This document shows, piece by piece, positions 33,242-43,142 of a DNA stretch of 64,000 nucleotides. The notes beneath the pieces are model-generated. The model made no database searches and was not told where the DNA came from. It saw nothing but the letters and a program-made list of their open reading frames with translations. The stretch lies in assembly GCF_026914185.1 (NCBI RefSeq), contig NC_070561.1:3348001-3412000 (forward strand). Direction: 5' to 3'. This DNA comes from Puccinia triticina. Taxonomy: Eukaryota; Basidiomycota; Pucciniomycetes; Pucciniales; Pucciniaceae. The position numbers were made by a program, and so were the translations under genes. Every line of letters begins with the position of its first letter. The stretch's first letter is position 1.

Positions 33242-34395
33242 TCCTGAGCGCCTCCATTTTTTGACGAGTCGGCCCGGCCTTTTCCGCCTTTATCCGCTGG
33301 TCCGCCTCCGCCTATCGCCGCCATCCCTTCCACTAATTGTTGGATCTGATCCTCCATTGCCGCAATCCTGGCATTTCCGCAGCCTTTTCCCCTGATCTTG
33401 GTCGGACAGTCGCGAGAGATGTGGCCCTGCGCTCCGCAACGGAAACAGAGTCCTTCCCGCATCATCCGGGCCTTCTTGGAGTTGGATAGTCGTCCGTTCA
33501 ACGCCAATAGGTCCATGGCATTGGGGTTGATCTTCTGTCTAGCCGGCGCTGTTCCGGCCTCCGCTCCGCTCATTGCCGTGTCAAGCTCCAGGGCCAAGGT
33601 AGCAACCTCATTAATGGTTGTGAATGCAGTGCGGGAAACAATGAGCACCATCTGGATGTCCCGCTTCAGACCTTGGCAGTACTGGCTGAGGAGGGTGGGG
33701 ATTTCCCATCCCGCTGCAGAGGTGTGCTGGACGAAGGTGTGGGTGTAGTCCGCCACAGAACCAGTCTGCTTCAGCGCCTGGAGGGCTCGTTCCGCCTTTG
33801 CCTTCTTTTCCGGGTTGAAAAACATGCCCCGGAAGGCCGCCGTGAACTCCGCGTAGGTCAGGGTGGGTGGTTCCACTGCTGCCTGGTCAAGGAACGGGGC
33901 TGCCCACACGCCCGCGGGTCCGGTCATGTACAAGGACACAAAAAGGATTTGTGTCGTGTTGGTTGGGAACAAGTGCTTGTTCACAGTCATATAGATGCCA
34001 ACCTGGCAGGCAAACGTCTCTGCCACCGCTCCACATTCTCCATTGAACTTGTTGGGTTGAGCAATCTTGGGGGTCTTGGTTGCGGTTGGGGGAGGGGGTG
34101 GATTTGGAGTGCGGAGTGCGTCCTCCAACTTGGCCTCGGCCTGGCGGCGTTTTTCCTCCTCGTCGTTGGCCTTCTTAGTAATGTCCGCCAGTTGTTGTTG
34201 GAGTTTGGCGGCTTCGGAGGCATCCATTGTATTGCAGTGTGATGTCAGAGCGGAATATTCAAGGTTTCTAGGAGTGGATTGCGGGATATTCAAGGTTTTG
34301 GAGTCGGGATGTTCAAGGTTTCGGAGTCGGAGCAATCTGGTTCTTGTTGGTCTGTTGGGTTCTTGGTCTTTGTCTCCGTGAAGTAGATCCTGCAA
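33238..34395 (-). CDS. Gypsy I Gag
   Basis: The open frame gives 385 codons from the first ATG (34395), but this lies two bases inside the LTR edge; the ATG at 34227 (MDASEAAKLQQQLADITKKA), giving 329 residues, is a more plausible start. The protein has an N-terminal coiled coil (residues 1-40 of the shorter form), a proline spacer, a capsid domain (FACQVGIYMTVNKHLFPTNT, LDQAAVEPPTLTYAEFTAAF) and a CCHC zinc knuckle (CFRCGAQGHISRDC). Gag packages element RNA. This frame is fully open, unlike Pol. The coding sequence is unusually rich in GCGGA/TCCGC words. Confidence 0.9.
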   Translation of the reverse strand: MQDLLHGDKDQEPNRPTRTRLLRLRNLEHPDSKTLNIPQSTPRNLEYSALTSHCNTMDASEAAKLQQQLADITKKANDEEEKRRQAEAKLEDALRTPNPPPPPTATKTPKIAQPNKFNGECGAVAETFACQVGIYMTVNKHLFPTNTTQILFVSLYMTGPAGVWAAPFLDQAAVEPPTLTYAEFTAAFRGMFFNPEKKAKAERALQALKQTGSVADYTHTFVQHTSAAGWEIPTLLSQYCQGLKRDIQMVLIVSRTAFTTINEVATLALELDTAMSGAEAGTAPARQKINPNAMDLLALNGRLSNSKKARMMREGLCFRCGAQGHISRDCPTKIRGKGCGNARIAAMEDQIQQLVEGMAAIGGGGPADKGGKGRADSSKNGGAQE

Positions 34396-34397
34396 TA

Positions 34398-34599
34398 TGT
34401 TAAGGTCTGTTCTGTGGAGAGGAAGATGGGGTCTGGGTTCTGGGGTTCTGGGGGTTCTGGATCCAAGATGGTAGATTGCAGGATGAGGAAGGGGCTTGGA
34501 TCTCCAGCCTCTCGAACCTTGAGTGTGGTCCGTGACATGGATGTGTAGTCTATGTACATGTGAGTCTGCGCTGCAGAGCCCGCGCTACGGCTCATAACA
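34398..34599 (-). mobile_element. Gypsy I 5' LTR (202 bp)
   Basis: It is the partner of 27882-28083, with TGTTA/TAACA termini and the same 202-base length. On the minus strand the internal sequence after the LTR starts TATTGCAGGATCTACTT; it has no obvious TGG primer-binding site, so priming may use another tRNA part or a self-priming mechanism as in Tf1-type elements. CAAAC at 34600-34604 completes the target duplication. Confidence 0.93.
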
Positions 34600-34685
34600 C
34601 AAACTGAGAAAGGCAAGAAAGTTGTTGAACCAAGGTAGAGATCCATCCTCCACGTGGTGCAGGGAAAAGCCACAACAGCCAATTA

Positions 34686-34862
34686 TGGTGTTCAAAGTTG
34701 GTTTGCATGATTTTATGCATGCATAAATCATAAAATCATAAAATCTTTTTTGCAGGGGATATGACTGTCTGATTATGTAATACAAAATTTCCTCACCAAA
34801 ATATTTTTATGATTTTATGATTTATGCGTGCATAAAATTATGCAAACCAACTTTGAACACCA
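34686..34862. mobile_element. MITE (177 bp), Tc1/mariner-like with TA target duplication
   Basis: The two arms of about 60 bases are complementary with only two or three mismatches; both begin TGGTGTTCAAAGTTGGTTTG. The element is flanked by TA on both sides (34684-34685 and 34863-34864). The arms are rich in ATGATTTTATG and the centre is only about 50 bases. There is no coding capacity. The TA duplication suggests mobilisation by a Tc1/mariner transposase, an assignment by target-site type alone. Confidence 0.85.
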
Positions 34863-34869
34863 TAAATGT

Positions 34870-36000
34870 ACAACCTAGCAAAGGGGTAGGAATTATGTAT
34901 AAGGCTAGACCCGAGTTGTCATCCCCAGAACAGAGGTTGCCTTTTGCTAATAGTCAAATTTTGGTGTGACTATCAAAACGACAAGCAAAAAAAAAAAAAT
35001 AGACCGGTCACCTGGGGGAATGAAATCTTAAAAATATATGCAGTAAACCAGAACTTCAGTAAGCGGTTACATCTGCTTATTTGAGAAAGAAGGAAAGAAA
35101 TAAGATCAATATTTTATCTGTTAGCTTGAGGTTGTAGGCGGTTGATCAAGTCTGTAGACAGATGATCGGGTCTCTAGACGGTCAATTGAGGCAGGGGACG
35201 AATGATCAAAGCTATGACGGTCGCTGAGGGCCACCGAGGGTCGGTAGAGGCTACCGGGGGTCGCTGGAGGCCAACAATGGTCGTTGGAGGCCATCGAAGG
35301 TCGCTGGAGCCTGGAGCTTGAACAGGTCCGTAGAAAGTTGATCGGCGTGGAAGAGCGTCGATCGACAATGGAGTGATATCCCTGCGAGAGACGACGAGAT
35401 CCAACGATCCTGGGCAGCCGTGAAAGGTCCCGGCATGCAGTGACGAGTCCTGACTTCGGCAACGAGTTGTTAAACGATCCAACCAGTCCCGGCAAGCAAC
35501 AAGTTCTTGAGCAGCCACAGAGAGCCTCCCACCAGGGGGGACTTGTGTTAACTTAGTAGGGTGCTCAAGGGGATCATCACTTTGACTGGAGTCCCAGTTG
35601 GATGTTTGCGGTTGTAGAAAGTGGATATGGTCGCCATTTGACAGCCGGGGGGCCATTTGACGATGGCTTCCACCCCCTGTCAATCTGACGGGCCAGACCT
35701 TAAATCGTGCAACCGCCGTTGTAGTTGAAAAGGTGTCGACATGGGTGTTCTGCTTGGGAAACACAATACAATGATGAACAATAGGTGCGATCGGTAGAGT
35801 GAATCTCGCGCTGGGAGAGTGGTGATGTGCGGGCTTGGCCGTGCTTGTCGAGGACTCGAGAGCTCTGGCCTCCACCATAAAACGCCCTGGCTCGCCCCAC
35901 AACGCCCCGTTGTCCCCAGAGCCCCATCGAACTCCAGAACACACACAGAATACAAAATACAGATCCCCTCCATCCTAGCCCCATTCGATACGATTCCAAC
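34870..36000. other. No firm gene; contains a GGTCGCTGGAGGCC word tract
   Basis: At 35215-35330 variants of GGTCGCTGGAGGCCA and GGCCACCGAGGGTCGG are packed together, comparable with the other word tracts. Open frames on the minus strand across 35174-36135 have a coding-like composition in places, but I recognise no domain and they conflict with the small plus-strand frame at 36001. Confidence 0.3.
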
Positions 36001-36153
36001 ATGAAACTGTTTGACCATGCGACCAGCATCGTCGCCAGTGCGCACATCGCGATCACCATCCTCATGCTCTCCGTTCACGTTGCGCTTCCAGCCGTTTACG
36101 GCGGTAGCGACAAACCTCCTATTCCCTGCAGCCAAGTCGGATGGGGATGTTGA
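36001..36153 (+). CDS. Candidate small secreted protein (50 aa)
   Basis: The frame begins MKLFDHATSIVASAHI and has a hydrophobic stretch (IAITILMLSVHVALPAV, residues about 16-32), consistent with a signal peptide, followed by a short mature part GGSDKPPIPCSQVGWGC with two cysteines. The start context (TTCCAACATGAA) is reasonable. A GTAAGC (36159) shortly after the stop and a second GTAAGT at about 36294 suggest introns in a 3' untranslated region or a longer gene than the frame shows. Small secreted cysteine-containing proteins are typical rust effector candidates, but a 50-residue frame can arise by chance. Confidence 0.3.
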   Translation: MKLFDHATSIVASAHIAITILMLSVHVALPAVYGGSDKPPIPCSQVGWGC

Positions 36154-36982
36154 CGCTCGGTAAGCCAGCCACTTTTAGGCTCTCAGCACTCCAGAATCAT
36201 CAGAAGCAGATCATTCAGCTAACCATTTCGGACTGTGTGTTGCTCCCCTCAGCGCCGGACACAGATGGCATTAGCAACACTCGCTTTAGTGCCGTAAGTA
36301 GCCTCTCCCGGGCCCCCTCTGCTTCCAGCCTTCGTTGCTCATCTCGGGACTGTCACCCTCATCTCCCGCCAACCTTCAGTCGAGCGACTTTCTAGCGCAG
36401 AAACACCGATCCCGGACTGTTGCAAGATTTCCATTCTCAGCACACCTTTTTCGTTGCTCCGGTTACAAGACTAGTCATCCCCTAGCCGATCATGCATCAC
36501 TGCGCAGAATCTTCGCACACTGTTAATCTTCTCCCCTCAATCTGTTGCATGTCAGTGGAACTTGTACTACCACCCCTTTTCCCTCGCAATCATCTGGCCT
36601 ATATTCCCATCTTGTGCGCCGCTGTGTCGGTGTTGTATGAGATATGTTGTTGCCCCCATCTCAATATAAACGGATGATCTTGATTGTCAGCGACTACTGC
36701 ACTCCAACTGTGTAGTTTGGCCACCGAGGTACGGATTCGGAGGAGAAGACCTTGAGGAGATTCAAGAAGTTTCTTATATGCTTGATTCCTAGTGTCTACC
36801 TTGCCCCACTCAGTTGAATTTGCGAACTACAGTCTCCCAATCATCAGTCAACCTTGTTTGCTTCTCAGGAGGAAATCGTTATGAACATATACATTATAAT
36901 TCAATACAGCTGCTTGTTGACAGTGTCGGGCTGGCCAGCTAGTCCAAAGTATTGAACAAGTGAAAAGAAAGGTCCGAGTGAA

Positions 36983-37032
36983 GTGGGTGTTGAACCCACA
37001 ACCTCGTGTACTGTGAGAGTCGAACTCACATA

Positions 37033-37065
<33 letters not shown>

Positions 37066-37066
37066 C
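36983..37066 (-). tRNA. tRNA-like sequence with two T-arms (not a functional tRNA)
   Basis: On the minus strand an A-box-like AATGGTTAGAGCA is followed by CACTCATGAATG (CAT in the expected loop) and a perfect T-arm GTGAG-TTCGACT-CTCAC, then a second T-arm GTGGG-TTCAACA-CCCAC. Two T-arms and no matching acceptor stem mean it is not a normal tRNA. It lies inside the 362-base insertion and may be its RNA polymerase III promoter. Confidence 0.4.
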
Positions 37067-37178
37067 ACAGCGGGCAATCGGATGTTGCACGCAGCCCGCA
37101 GCGACACCCGAGCCAAGGGGACCCCCTTTACGCGGGTGTTGCTGCGGGCTGCGTGCGACACCCAATTGCCCGCTGTGT
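37065..37178. repeat. 114-bp palindrome
   Basis: Arms of about 46 bases (ACACAGCGGGCAATCGGATG and onward, against the complement of the end at CAATTGCCCGCTGTGT) are complementary with about five mismatches, with a 20-base centre (AGCCAAGGGGACCCCCTTTA). GC content is high. It can fold into a long hairpin. Confidence 0.8.
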
Positions 37179-37856
37179 GAGCTAAGTACACATTGCTATG
37201 TTGCAGTTGAATACAGTATATGTATGCTTATGATGATGTGTGGTGTTGCCCCAATGGTGATTGGATGTGTAAGCAATGATGTGTTAAGCAGTGCTAGATT
37301 GACACTTCAACACAAAGCGGAGCTCAACCGCCCTCATTGCAATAGCTCTCCCGCCAAAAGCGCAGTTCTCCCTTGCGGAGGGCAGTTCTTCCAAAAGGGG
37401 CTCTTCCTTGCGGAGGGGAGTGCTTCCAAAAGTATTTCTCCCTTGCAAGTTCTTCGGCAAGCCGTTCTCCCTTGCAGAGGAGGGCAGTTCTCCCGCCGAA
37501 AGCAGTTCTCTCTTGCGAGGGCAGTCTTTCCGATTCCCTTGTTCTGAGCCAACCGATGATATTGATTTCATCCGTTGGTAGTCTCCTGTTTTTCATTTGC
37601 CTCGGTGGCCAAGGGTGATTCCATTGGTTGGAAATGTACACCCGGGGAGTCCTGCAACAAGGATATCCCGAGGAATCCTTGAGGGTTCCCCGTAGTGCCC
37701 CTGCGCGAGGTTGGACCAGCGGCTGCTGGTCCACACGTTCACGTGCTCTCCACCAAATGGATCACGGGGGCTCCTCGTGATGATCATATTCCGCCCGCCG
37801 TGCAATCCACGTGAAGCACGGTACCAAGCTGGTGAAAAAGACCTGCACCAACAAAT

Positions 37857-37925
37857 GATGCCAATGGGATTCGAACCAGGGCAAACCTGGCAGCATTGAT
37901 TAGCGGCTACGCTAATCCAGATTGT
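37857..37925 (-). tRNA. tRNA-like sequence with A and B boxes
   Basis: On the minus strand GGATTAGCGTAGCCG resembles an A box and GGTTCGAATCC is an exact B box 27 bases further on. The stems are incomplete, so it is more likely a tRNA pseudogene or SINE head than a functional gene. Confidence 0.4.
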
Positions 37926-38229
37926 GAAATGCCCTTGTTTATAAATACTAGGGTTTAAGGGCGGCTCTGCCGCCCCGTGACCAATATTGCAAGGTGTTGC
38001 AGATGGAGCTCCTGCTGGTGAGTAGAGATAAGTAATTCATTTGTATTTTGTAGGGACATGGCGTAGATTCAATACCGGGATAGAGGCGCTGACTGTTGGG
38101 GAAGCCATCAAGGTGATGAAGTTGTATTATTGGTAAGAATGGAGGGACTGGTTTTTTTGGCTATCTTCAGGGCATTTATTGAGAACTGGCTGTTTTATTC
38201 AATTCTTGGTGCCCTGAAAGGGAGGCCGG

Positions 38230-38625
38230 AATTGTGTATAGCCTGAGGCGCGACCTCCAACCTATCCCGCGACACGGTCACAGCTTTCTGGTATTGGCAA
38301 ACGGCCTGTTCTGGGAATTGGTAAAGCCCAGAAAAACATGCTATCCCGGGACACGGTTGCAGTATCCCGGAATTGGCGAACATCCTCTTCTGGGAATGTG
38401 TAGGGCTGGGATTAAATCCTGGGTGGGGAATAGCATCCTAATTGTATCTTGGGAAACACTCTCAGTTTCCCGGATTTGGAGGAGGTATTGGTGAACGTCC
38501 TCTTCCGGGGATTGGCAAGGCCCGCAGAAAAATGCTACCCCGGCACGGTCACAGTTTCCCAGAATTGGGGAACATCCTCTTCCAGGAGTGTGTAGTGCTG
38601 GGATTAATTCCTGGGTGCTTGTAGG
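38230..38625. repeat. Imperfect tandem repeat around TCCCGGAATTGG words
   Basis: Blocks such as ACACGGTCACAGCTTTCTGG, AACATCCTCTTCTGGGAATG and GGGCTGGGATTAAATCCTGG recur near 38270-38425 and 38500-38620, with a shorter intermediate copy. GGGATTAAATCC and related words are near-palindromic. A short frame at 38588-38965 begins in the last unit; I recognise no product in it. Confidence 0.65.
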
Positions 38626-39578
38626 TGATATTTACATATTTCAACAATATGCAAATGGGAATGCCTCCATGTTTCAACAATATGCAAAAGTGAATGCCAA
38701 CAATTTTGGCACTTTTGGAAGTGTATGCATACATCAGGGGGAAAAGGAAAAATTAGATTTCAATGGAGGTAATTGGTTTGAAAAAGGAAGGAAGGAATAC
38801 ATTGGGGGGAAAGGTATAAAAGGACATGGAGTGTGGAATAGTAGAGGTCACCGCTTGGCTCTTGCTTGGCGCCAATTGCTTAAAGAGCCAAGTGGTCAAC
38901 AAGATTTTGTACCTGTAGTGTTTACGGCTGGGGGAGATGCTGCCAAAATTTTTTTTGGGGTGTGACTTTCGGTCCGCTTAATGTTAAACTGTTAATATGT
39001 GACCCACTCAAGAAGCCGTTTGCAAATCAATTTTCCATCAAAGTTTTTTTTCAACTTTTTTTTTCTTCCTTTCAATTACATATTTTCTCGAACTTTCAAC
39101 ACTTCAGGACCAGCCTGAGCTAGTACTGGTTGGAAGTGAAAAAAAAAGGTTGTGGTGGTGGAAACAACGTGGTTTCCTCAAGTTACAAGAGTGTGCTTCG
39201 TGGAACCAATGGGGAAAAGTGACAAACCTGTTGGTTCCACGGGGAAAATGATGTTCTGTGGAACAAACAAGCTTACCAAGCACTTACCGAGTTGATCCTT
39301 GTCGGTTCCACGGATCAACAGCTCCTTGTTGGATCCACGAACCTGCTGGCGAGGAAGTACCCCCCGCGTGTAGCCAAGTTTTCTTTCCTTGGTGTGCGCC
39401 GCGCAATGAGAGATCGCGGCTAGGGTTGTTGGTGCCACCTTTTTGCAAGGTGCGCACCTAGGGGCGCCGGCCAAGCGTCCAATGCATGGTGCCTTGGGAT
39501 GGCAGCGCCAGGACCCTGGAAACCCCCTATAAATGGGGGTAATGAAAATGTATGAATTTATTTGGCAAAAACCCAAAA

Positions 39579-40048
39579 TGGTAGGCACAAAAATGGTATG
39601 AATGGGATTTTTTGGCCTCAATGGTAAGCACTTAAGTGTATGAAATTTTTCCTGGGTAAGGGAGGGTAGTAACTAAGATGTATGAAATTCCTGAGAGTGT
39701 ACCAGAAAAGCCCCCTGCCCCCCCACCCCCCTCAGCAGCACACCTTGTCTCAAGGCCTGTACCATAGGGAATCAAAATTCAATTTTCCCAATTTTATATC
39801 CCTCCATACTTCAATGGTAGGCACAAAAATGGTATGAATGGGCTTTTTTGGCCTCAATGGTAAGCACTTAAGTGTATGAAATTTTTCCTGGGTAAGGGAG
39901 GGTAGTAACTAAGATGTATGAAATTCCTGAGAGTGTACCAGAAAAGCCCCCTGCCCCCCCACCCCCCTCAGCAGCACACCTTGTCTCAAGGCCTGTACCA
40001 TAGGGCATCAAAATTCAATTTTCCCAATTTTATCTCCCTCCATACTTC
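39579..40048 (+). repeat. Recent tandem duplication, 235-bp period
   Basis: The copies 39579-39813 and 39814-40048 are identical except for three positions, each an A in the first copy and a C in the second (GGGATTTTTT/GGGCTTTTTT, AGGGAATC/AGGGCATC, TTATATCCC/TTATCTCCC). The unit is non-coding. It may be one of the youngest rearrangements in the window. Confidence 0.95.
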
Positions 40049-40305
40049 TTAAAAGTCAAGCTGAAAATCACTAGGAGGCGTTCTTGAGCCCAAAAGTGAA
40101 GAATTTCAACAATTGAACCCTCCTGTTGTTTTCAATTTTTGTGTAGAGGACAAGAAAAGGGGGAATTTTGCAAAATTGAAGGCTTTGAAGCACAGACCCT
40201 TACTTTTGGCAAGACTGAAAAGCTGCGCTACGCTGCAGAAAGCGGCGATTTTAGCGCAGCGCAGCGGGCACCGCTAACCCCCCAGCCCAAAAAGCTGAAG
40301 CGGTA

Positions 40306-41284
40306 CACTACAAGAAAAACTCTAGAAACTGCTTGCAGTTGAGATGCAGCAAGCTTCAACCAAGCTTCAGCTCAAGCTGGAGTCAAGCACCCAAATTCCG
40401 TGCTGGTGCACCTTGAGTGTGTACCTTGTTCAGCATCTCAATGTTGAACATGCTGTAGTGCTCATGTAGTAGGCTGAGGCAAATGAGCACCCCTGAGCAC
40501 CCTTTTATTTAATTTTATTAAACAATCCATGCACCATTGAATCCAGCCAGAATAACATAAACAGGGTATGTACACATGAAAGGGATATGTACAGATGAAA
40601 GAAATATGTACACATGAAAGGGGAATGTGAGGAGGTGTATTAACACATAAAAGGGATATTTACACATGATGAAAGGGGTATGTATGCATGAAAGGGGTAT
40701 TTATGCATGAAAGGGGTATGTGCAGTAAGGGGTTTTTGCACACATGAAAGGGGTATGTACAACTGAATGATAAAAGGGAATTGAAAGGGATATAAAAAAC
40801 TCAAAGGGGACATGTAAACATGAAAGGGTCATGAACACATGATGAAAGGGGTATGTACACATTTTGAAAGGGATACATGCACATCAAAGGGATATACACA
40901 CATGAAAGGGGTATGTGTACATAAAGGGCTATGTACACATTATGAAAGGGGTGAATGCATACAAAAGGGATATATGCACATGAAAGGGGTATGTGCACAT
41001 GAAAGGGGTATGTGCACATGAAAGGGGTATGTGCACATGAAAGGGGTATGTGCACATGAAAGGGGTATGTGCACATGAAAGGGGTATGTGCACATGAAAG
41101 GGGAATTTGAACTTGAAAGGGGGATTTGCACAGGTATCAACTCCTGTTGTACCTTAGACTCACTCTTGCATAAATTAGACAATGTGCATGGAATCCACCA
41201 GTGCTTGATTCTTGCATGAGGCACAGCTTGCCTTGAGATCTTGCATCTCAACTGCAAGCAGTTTCTAGAGTTTTTCTTGCAGTG
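40306..41284. mobile_element. CACTA-like non-autonomous DNA transposon (979 bp)
   Basis: The left end CACTACAAGAAAAAC and the complement of the right end CACTGCAAGAAAAAC extend to a terminal inverted repeat of about 45 bases with one mismatch (the shared part continues CTCTAGAAACTGCTTGCAG). CACTA termini define the En/Spm superfamily, which normally makes a 3-bp target duplication; here the flanks are GTA and ATA, matching at two of three bases. The right end reads CACTG, which would be a mutated end. The interior has no transposase and is largely a minisatellite. Confidence 0.8.
40555..41118 (+). repeat. Minisatellite of GCACATGAAAGGGGTATGT
   Basis: Degenerate units from about 40560 become a perfect 19-base repeat (GCACATGAAAGGGGTATGT) from 40976 to about 41105, seven units in a row. 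It lies inside the CACTA-like element, where subterminal repeats are known to bind transposase, although here it fills most of the interior. Confidence 0.9.
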
Positions 41285-42460
41285 ATATTGCTGATGAGAA
41301 CAGTTGGACTGTTGCTGGTGCCACTCAAGTTTTTTCTGGCAGTGGAGTTGGTTTTTGATCACAAGTCAATTATTGGAAAGGTGCAAATTCTCAGCAGACC
41401 ACACATCCCAAACTAGGAGACCACAGCCTTCCATCTGCGAAAGCATGGGCTAGATTCTGTGCTCTTATTACTTCAGATCAAGTACTTTTCTTTCTCACTC
41501 TGGCCCCTGAGAAATCAATCTTGAGATACTCAAAGTCCTTGGCACCAGTTGATTTGGGGTGTCATGCATCCAAGAACAGAAAACCAGCTTTATTGGTTTT
41601 TTTCACACAAAAGTATCAAGGAATTGGATTGCCAACAAGTGTAAATGAACCAGATATGTTTGCAATTGGGTCACATTAGCCATCATCCATTGCAATGGAT
41701 AAAAAACAGCCTACATATTTTAACAGGTGAAGAAGGCTCAGACAGTTTTTCTTTCTCTTCCCTCTTTAGGGGCAAGAAAAATTTCCCATTGCACTATATT
41801 GTGTGGCCCCAAATGAAAAATCAAGATGATAAGAAAGCCGGGAGGGAAGATGGATATTAGGGTCTAATAATCAATGAATTAGTTCCTGTTACCTAATGCC
41901 TTGTTTAGAATGATGCTTCAAACCTTGATTGAAGAAACTCCTGTTTTATAGAAGTGAGTTAGAAGCCCCCTCTGGTAGATAGAGCCTTACTCCCTGGTAA
42001 AATTTGATTGAGATTAGGATGGTTCACATCTGAGGTTATATTAACTCTGCCAATGTCACAATTCTACTGTGGATGGAACTGTTTCTGCTGGTGACTTGCT
42101 GACCTGAATAAAAACACAGATAAATTACACAACTTTTTTTACATTATTTTGCTGATGAGGCATCTCTACATAAAAACTCAGAGGGGAACCGTCCTATGAG
42201 TATTCACCAGCCAGTGAGATACAGGCCCTCCCTCTAAAACAAGCCATCTTTGTAGGCAACAGGAAGTTCTCCGATATGATTTGAAATATGATTTTGATTT
42301 CTGCAAAGGGTTTCCTCGCCGAGAGCATTTGATAGATTGTTTCCTCTCCCTACTGGTGAAGCCATTTCCCCTTGTGGATGTTTTCCTCCTGGCCATCAAG
42401 CCTTTCCTCCGTGGCCTCTGGTCCTAACTCACACCTGATCTCGGTTCACTCGTTGATGCT
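41285..42460. other. No gene seen
   Basis: The segment is AT-rich with scattered short frames on both strands and no motif I recognise. Confidence 0.4.
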
Positions 42461-42469
42461 TCACCATCC

Positions 42470-43142
42470 TCACATCTGCCTTAGCAGTGCGGCACTGGCC
42501 GTTGCATCAGCAGCCCCAGCAGATGCTGATTTGAACCCAAAAAAAGGTTCAATTTTTGCGCGGACATGTAGCCACAAACACTCCACAGCTGCGGATTCTG
42601 CACGGTCTGCAAATATCGAAGGGAGCTCCTCCATGTCCTTGTTGTTGGCTTGCTCTTGACCTTGCCTGTTCAGTCTCGCATCTTCACAGCCCTTCCGGCT
42701 AGCTCTTACCCAGCGGTAACTTGGCTTTCCAAACATGCAAGAAGAAAGCAAAAAATTCATCATTTGAGGTTGTGAGCAAGCCTTTGAGAGACTTTCTTGA
42801 TTCGGGACTAGCAGTGCTTGGCAAACAATCGATGAGATGGCCGGGACTGAGGCAAGGTGACGCCCGAGCTCCTCCATCCATCCTCCGAGAGTCTTGCAGC
42901 CTGGGAATGCTTACGTATGGGCTTGGGGGCATCATGTGAACCGGGTGCACGTCGGCGTCGGCCAGCTTGACAAGCACTAGGGGCCGACCGAGTGGCCGGT
43001 CCCTCGGACGGACAAGCGTCAGGTCGGATGGGGCACCAGTCCGACTGGTGCCCCATCTGATCTCATTCTGAGAGCTGTGCCCTGTTTGTGGGGCGGAGAC
43101 CCTTTTATTATCAGGGTCGAGGCCAACAATGTCAACTGGCAA
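42470..43142 (-). CDS. Hypothetical coding-like region, unassigned
   Basis: Two overlapping minus frames (43142-42699, starting MPVDIVGLDPDNKRVSAPQT; and 42877-42470, ending SAGAADATASAALLRQM) have coding-like composition and GC above their surroundings. They might be exons of one gene or a decayed gene. I recognise no domain. A strong hairpin (43027-43057) and a CCGACC/GGTCGG word tract within the first frame argue that part of it is repeat-derived. Confidence 0.25.
43027..43057. repeat. Perfect 14-bp inverted repeat, 3-base loop
   Basis: GATGGGGCACCAGT is followed after CCG by ACTGGTGCCCCATC. It lies at the end of a tract of GGCCGACC/GGCCGGTCC words (42950-43026). Confidence 0.9.

Larger units (their letters stand above)
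36951..37312. mobile_element. 362-bp insertion with 5-bp target duplication and tRNA-like core
   Basis: Comparison with the uninterrupted copy 1 defines both ends; CAAAG is present at 36946-36950 and again at 37313-37317. On the minus strand it starts TGTTGAAGTGTC and ends CTTGTTCAATA, so the two ends share a weak TRTTGAA inverted repeat. It contains a tRNA-like sequence and a 114-base palindrome. It may be a small solo LTR or a SINE-like element; the five-base duplication fits an integrase-type event. Confidence 0.7.
36898..37575 (+). repeat. Dispersed repeat family E, copy 2, interrupted
   Basis: This matches copy 1 (24912-25205) on both sides of a 362-base insertion (36951-37312). The right part (37313-37560) consists of the same CTTGCGGAGGGCAGTTC and GCAGTTCTCCC word variants and ends with the shared CAACCGATGATATTGATTTC. 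Both copies have the same orientation. Confidence 0.8.

Noticed and set aside
35174..36135. Minus-strand frames of 151-256 aa
   Set aside because: No recognised domain; includes the GGTCGCTGG word tract and overlaps the small secreted candidate on the other strand. Left unassigned.
36983..37066. Functional elongator tRNA-Met
   Set aside because: The CAT loop and one T-arm are present, but there is a second T-arm and no acceptor stem pairing, so it is at best a pseudogene or SINE head.
40976..41110. Regular short repeats resembling a CRISPR array
   Set aside because: The units are contiguous 19-base copies without unique spacers, in a eukaryotic genome with no cas genes; it is a minisatellite inside a CACTA-like element.
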